Assembly: GCA_910586775.1 (NCBI GenBank)
Contig: CAJUJN010000002.1
Coordinates: forward strand, 1-64,000
Source: an uncultured Acetatifactor sp.
GTDB lineage: Bacteria > Bacillota > Clostridia > Lachnospirales > Lachnospiraceae
DNA: 64,000 nt
Direction: 5' to 3'
In this document: one piece after another, positions 61,148 through 64,000 of the stretch
How positions within the stretch are numbered: position 1 is the first letter of the stretch
How the letters are laid out: the number at the start of each line of letters is the position of its first letter
The notes under the pieces: model-generated
What the model was told of the DNA's origin: nothing
The model's input: the letters and a program-made list of their open reading frames with translations, nothing else
Database searches by the model: none
Program-made: the position numbers and the translations under genes

Positions 61148-61987
61148 ATGTTTAATTTATTGCGAATGGATTTATACCGGCTGGTCAGAAGCAAATCTGT
61201 CTATATCTGCCTGGCTTCTCTGATGGCAGCATCGCTTTTATGTTTCTGGATGGTCTGGCTGATAGATACCCCGGAAGGGCAGGAAACGGCTGCCAGGCTT
61301 GGAATGACCGCCGAAATTGCGGACACAGAAGACGAAGGCTTCCATGTGGCGATATCAGGAGAAAAAGTCTCCCTGCTGGAGGGTTATAATACTCTGCTTA
61401 TGTTCCGCGAAATCGGAATGGACGGCGGTGCATATGTCTTTATTTTCGGAATCGTCATCGTCCTTTTCTTCTGCTCGGATTACAGCAGCGGCTTTATGAA
61501 AAATATCATATCCCTGCACCGAAGGAGATGGATGTATATCGCCAGCAAGCTCATTGCAGCGGCAATCCTGGATCTCTGTTACCTGGCAATATGCCTCGGC
61601 TTCTGCCTGCTGCTGAATGTACTGTTTCATAACCTGGTGCCCGCTGCCCCTGCCGCGGATTTCCTTTTCTACCTGGGCCATATATTTGTCATCACCATGG
61701 GCTTTGCAGCATTGTTCCTCCTGATCTGCACTTTCACCCGAAGCACTGCCTCAGGCGTTCTGGCCGCTTCGGTGTTAAGCATCGGAATCCTGGTAACTCT
61801 TTTCGGCTACATCACCGGACTGTTCGGGCTGAACCAATGGGTTTCCTATACGCTTTACTATAATCAGACTTACGCGCCGTCCGCCTACAGCGGAATGGCA
61901 GATCTGAAGGGCTACGCCGTAGGAGCCATTTTCCTGGCACTGTACGCCGCCGCGTCAGCCGCCGTCCTTACCAGGAAGGACATTTAA
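61148..61987 (+). CDS. ABC transporter permease
   Basis: A 279-residue membrane protein with about six helices: about 18-38 (VYICLASLMAASLLCFWMVW), 95-118 (GAYVFIFGIVIVLFFC), 142-165, 180-200, 208-230 and 255-272. It is the ABC-2 type permease that pairs with the BcrA-like ATPase. The N-terminus begins MFNLLRMDLYRLVRSKSVYI, common in this group. ATG follows ATAGGAG. It probably expels or protects against a peptide antibiotic. Confidence 0.9.
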   Translation: MFNLLRMDLYRLVRSKSVYICLASLMAASLLCFWMVWLIDTPEGQETAARLGMTAEIADTEDEGFHVAISGEKVSLLEGYNTLLMFREIGMDGGAYVFIFGIVIVLFFCSDYSSGFMKNIISLHRRRWMYIASKLIAAAILDLCYLAICLGFCLLLNVLFHNLVPAAPAADFLFYLGHIFVITMGFAALFLLICTFTRSTASGVLAASVLSIGILVTLFGYITGLFGLNQWVSYTLYYNQTYAPSAYSGMADLKGYAVGAIFLALYAAASAAVLTRKDI

Positions 61988-62091
61988 CGGCAGTTCCTGA
62001 TATATCCGCAAATCGCCGGATATTACGATACGTCTTTTCGGCAGCATTGTTTCCGAACCGGAAAACTGTCACAGAGAGGAGCGAAACCAAC

Positions 62092-63087
62092 ATGCACATC
62101 CTGCCAATCCTGCTGTCCATCGCCTGTATCATCCTGGCCATAACCCTGGCAGGGCTCTGCGCGGATATCCGCTCCCTCTGCCGTCAGCTGGAGGAAATCG
62201 AACGGGGCAGCCATATGGAACTGACTACGGGCACCCGGCAGAAATCCCTGCTGCGGTTATGCCGAAGCCTGAACCGAATCCTCGCCGCCAAAGACCGGAG
62301 TCATATCCAGTATGAGCGGGCGGAAAAGCAGCTGAAACAGAATATCACAAACCTGGCTCACGATATCCGCACACCTCTCACCGGAGCCTCCGGCTATCTG
62401 CAGCTTGCCCGGGAATGCGACGATGCCGGCAAAAGAGACCACTATCTGTCAGTCGCTGGCCGCAGACTGGAGGAACTGGCAGATATGCTGGAAAAACTGT
62501 TTCTGTATACAAAGCTTTCAAATGAGAATTTCGCTTTTTCCGATGAGAATATGAAACAGATACAGGTACTGCCATTGCTGAGCGACTGCCTGCTGAGTCT
62601 CTACACAAGATTTGAGGAGCAGAATATAGAGCCTGAGGTACGGTTCGAATCCGAAAGCTTCCGGGTTCCGGCAGACGAGGATGCTTTGCGGCGTATTTTC
62701 CTGAATCTGCTGCAGAATGCGCTGATCCACGGCACAGGCAATCTGACGATCACTCAACGGATCATTTATAGTGAGCCAGAGCCGCAAAAAGAGAAGCCCT
62801 GCCGGAACACCGCACCAGATAAAGCCATGCCCCGGGAAGCCGGAGCGCATGGGTGCCTGATCTTCGAAAATTCCGTGCCGGAAAACAGCACACCGGATCC
62901 GGAGCAGATGTTCGATCTGTTTTATAAAGCCGACACCGCCCGAAGGAAAGCTTCCTCCGGGCTGGGGCTGTTTATTGTAAAAGAACTCATGAAGAGGATG
63001 GGCGGCAATGCCTCGGCAAAACTTGACGGCAATACATTACGGATATTCCTTTATTTTCCGTCTGACACGCAAGACCTTAATCAATAA
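62092..63087 (+). CDS. Sensor histidine kinase
   Basis: A 331-residue kinase with one obvious membrane helix at the N-terminus (ILPILLSIACIILAITLAGL) and almost no extracellular part, the build of small intramembrane-sensing kinases that work with resistance ABC transporters. The phospho-His is in NLAHDIRTPLTG. The ATPase domain has the N box NLLQNALIHG, FDLFYKADTARRKASSGLGL and FIVKELMKRMGG. Start at 62092 follows AGAGGAG. Cognate of the regulator at 58838. Confidence 0.93.
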   Translation: MHILPILLSIACIILAITLAGLCADIRSLCRQLEEIERGSHMELTTGTRQKSLLRLCRSLNRILAAKDRSHIQYERAEKQLKQNITNLAHDIRTPLTGASGYLQLARECDDAGKRDHYLSVAGRRLEELADMLEKLFLYTKLSNENFAFSDENMKQIQVLPLLSDCLLSLYTRFEEQNIEPEVRFESESFRVPADEDALRRIFLNLLQNALIHGTGNLTITQRIIYSEPEPQKEKPCRNTAPDKAMPREAGAHGCLIFENSVPENSTPDPEQMFDLFYKADTARRKASSGLGLFIVKELMKRMGGNASAKLDGNTLRIFLYFPSDTQDLNQ

Positions 63088-63259
63088 CAGCATCAAACAG
63101 GGATGCTATATGTTCATACATGTTTCGGCTCCGTCCTGCGCTCATCAACCATTTCCTGCACATATCATTTCGGTTCCGGCTTGTCCGGGTCAGGAATTGC
63201 TGAAGATTACCTTGTGCATTTTGGACGTAATCCCATGTCACGTGCGGATATCGCAGTTT

Positions 63260-64000
63260 CTATTTTCTCTGTGCCAGCAGCCATGCCATAATATGAACCG
63301 CCTGCTGGAATTTGCCCCGGGATATCATCTCCTCAATCTGCGCCCGGGTATATTTCCTGACATTCAGAAATTCTGTCTCGTCCAGCTTCTGGCCGCCCGA
63401 CTTGCGGCAATTCTCCGCCGCAAAAATGTAGGCGTAATTGTCTGCTATGGTGGCATTGGAAGGCACGGTAAGCAGATGCCGCCACTGCTCCGATTCGTAG
63501 CCGGTCTCTTCCAGCAGTTCTCTCTTCGCCGCCTCCAGCGAGTCCTCCGCTCCTGCCTGACCGCGCTCCGTACCATATTCTCTGCCGTCCGTGCGTTCTA
63601 TGCCGCCTGCCGGGAATTCCGTGGTCACTTCCTTTATCCCCTGGCGGAACTGCCTGACGCAGAGATAGTTACCCTCTTCGTCCGTCGCGACGACAACCAC
63701 GTAGTCTCTCCGGCTGTAGCTGTAATATGGCTCAAATACACTCCCGTCCGGGAACCTGTAGGCTGAACGCCTGAAATCAATCCATTCGTCCCGGACAATG
63801 TGCTCCGTGCTGATTTCTTCCCAGGCCAGGCTTTCTTCATCGCCGGTTTCTGACTCTGCCGCCCCGGCTACTTCCTTCTGTACCTGGTTTCCTGCTTTGT
63901 TTCCAGCTGTATTCCGATGTTGTGCCTCACCTGGCCTGGCTTTTTCATTTTGCGTTTCTTTTACTGCAGTTTCCCGGTCTTGCCCCTCACCCGGCCGGGT
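63260..64000 (-). CDS. NUDIX hydrolase, 5' end beyond the window
   Basis: The last 246 codons of a NUDIX hydrolase, probably acting on ADP-ribose or another nucleoside diphosphate sugar. The frame has no stop up to the window edge and no in-frame ATG before the NUDIX domain. A low-complexity N-terminal part (Gln/Glu/Ala-rich, with RPGEGQD and RPGEAQH) is followed by DEWIDFRRSAYRFPDGSV and EPYYSYSRRDYVVVVA. The Nudix box is EDSLEAAKRELLEETGYES, but about 15 residues are inserted between PAGGIER and it. The end is EEMISRGKFQQAVHIMAWLL. Confidence 0.85.
   Translation of the reverse strand, partial: TRPGEGQDRETAVKETQNEKARPGEAQHRNTAGNKAGNQVQKEVAGAAESETGDEESLAWEEISTEHIVRDEWIDFRRSAYRFPDGSVFEPYYSYSRRDYVVVVATDEEGNYLCVRQFRQGIKEVTTEFPAGGIERTDGREYGTERGQAGAEDSLEAAKRELLEETGYESEQWRHLLTVPSNATIADNYAYIFAAENCRKSGGQKLDETEFLNVRKYTRAQIEEMISRGKFQQAVHIMAWLLAQRK

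Noticed and set aside
1..64000. CRISPR array, tRNA, rRNA, transposase or prophage genes
   Set aside because: No regularly spaced repeats, cloverleaf sequences, rRNA stretches or transposase/integrase motifs were noticed by eye. The dispersed repeats found are isolated, not in an array.

Overview
The window looks like chromosome from a motile, Gram-positive member of the Clostridia, most likely Lachnospiraceae. The basis is gene content and architecture: FliW with CsrA, two adjacent flagellins, two tandem FlgK genes, FlaG, FlgM and FlgN, a ThyX-type thymidylate synthase, strong AGGAGG-type ribosome sites, sigma-A promoters with 17-bp spacers and sigma-28 promoters of the TAAA-N15-GCCGATAA type. 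No rRNA, tRNA, CRISPR array, IS transposase or prophage gene was seen. The species cannot be named from this sequence alone.

Positions 170-18813 hold one long minus-strand glycan operon, read from 18813 down to 170. In order it encodes a beta-propeller-like protein, a CBS/SGNH/citrate-lyase-ligase-like fusion, a DUF4422 protein, an SGNH/GDSL hydrolase, a NodU-type carbamoyltransferase, a small unknown protein, two rhamnan-synthesis-F-like proteins, a CDP-glycerol glycerophosphotransferase-like enzyme, an IspD-like cytidylyltransferase, an extended SDR, a DXD glycosyltransferase, a second glycerophosphotransferase-like enzyme and a ribulose-phosphate-3-epimerase-like enzyme. Six of these proteins carry the same kind of extra 'YGAG' Rossmann-like module, seven modules in all. 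The operon probably makes and transfers a CDP-activated, carbamoylated, phosphate-linked glycan. Its place beside the flagellins suggests flagellin or cell-surface decoration.

Positions 18913-24360 hold three exported or membrane-anchored proteins of unknown family and a GT2-TPR glycosyltransferase with its own sigma-A promoter. Positions 24420-39980 hold the late flagellar genes: two flagellins, a FliT-like protein, FliS, FliD, FlaG, CsrA, FliW, FlgL, two FlgK, FlgN and FlgM. Sigma-28 promoters precede flgM (a perfect consensus), flaG and each flagellin. A GGA-containing hairpin in the first flagellin leader fits control by CsrA and FliW.

Positions 40069-45636 hold thyX, an XRE regulator and a heterodimeric ABC exporter. 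Next to the exporter, at 45662-46001, is a compact toxin locus: a 29-residue Hol_Tox-like peptide gene, a convergent small-RNA promoter, a shared terminator and flanking inverted repeats, arranged like a type I toxin-antitoxin module. Positions 46193-54595 hold an L-arabinose operon: FGGY kinase, AraD, a hybrid sensor kinase and a GH51 arabinofuranosidase. Positions 54829-64000 hold an RdgB/HAM1-like pyrophosphatase, a DUF885 peptidase-like lipoprotein or membrane protein, an Mrr-like membrane nuclease, a response regulator/ABC/permease/histidine kinase module of the peptide-antibiotic resistance type, and the 3' part of a NUDIX hydrolase gene that runs off the window.

Two families of short dispersed repeats run through the intergenic DNA. 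The better one is a 101-102 bp element with TATACTGC ends and an internal 12-bp inverted repeat. It is full length at 32586-32686 and 39997-40098 and partial at 2474-2505 and 24250-24298. One copy supplies the last codons of thyX, and another lies in the leader of the GT2 gene.
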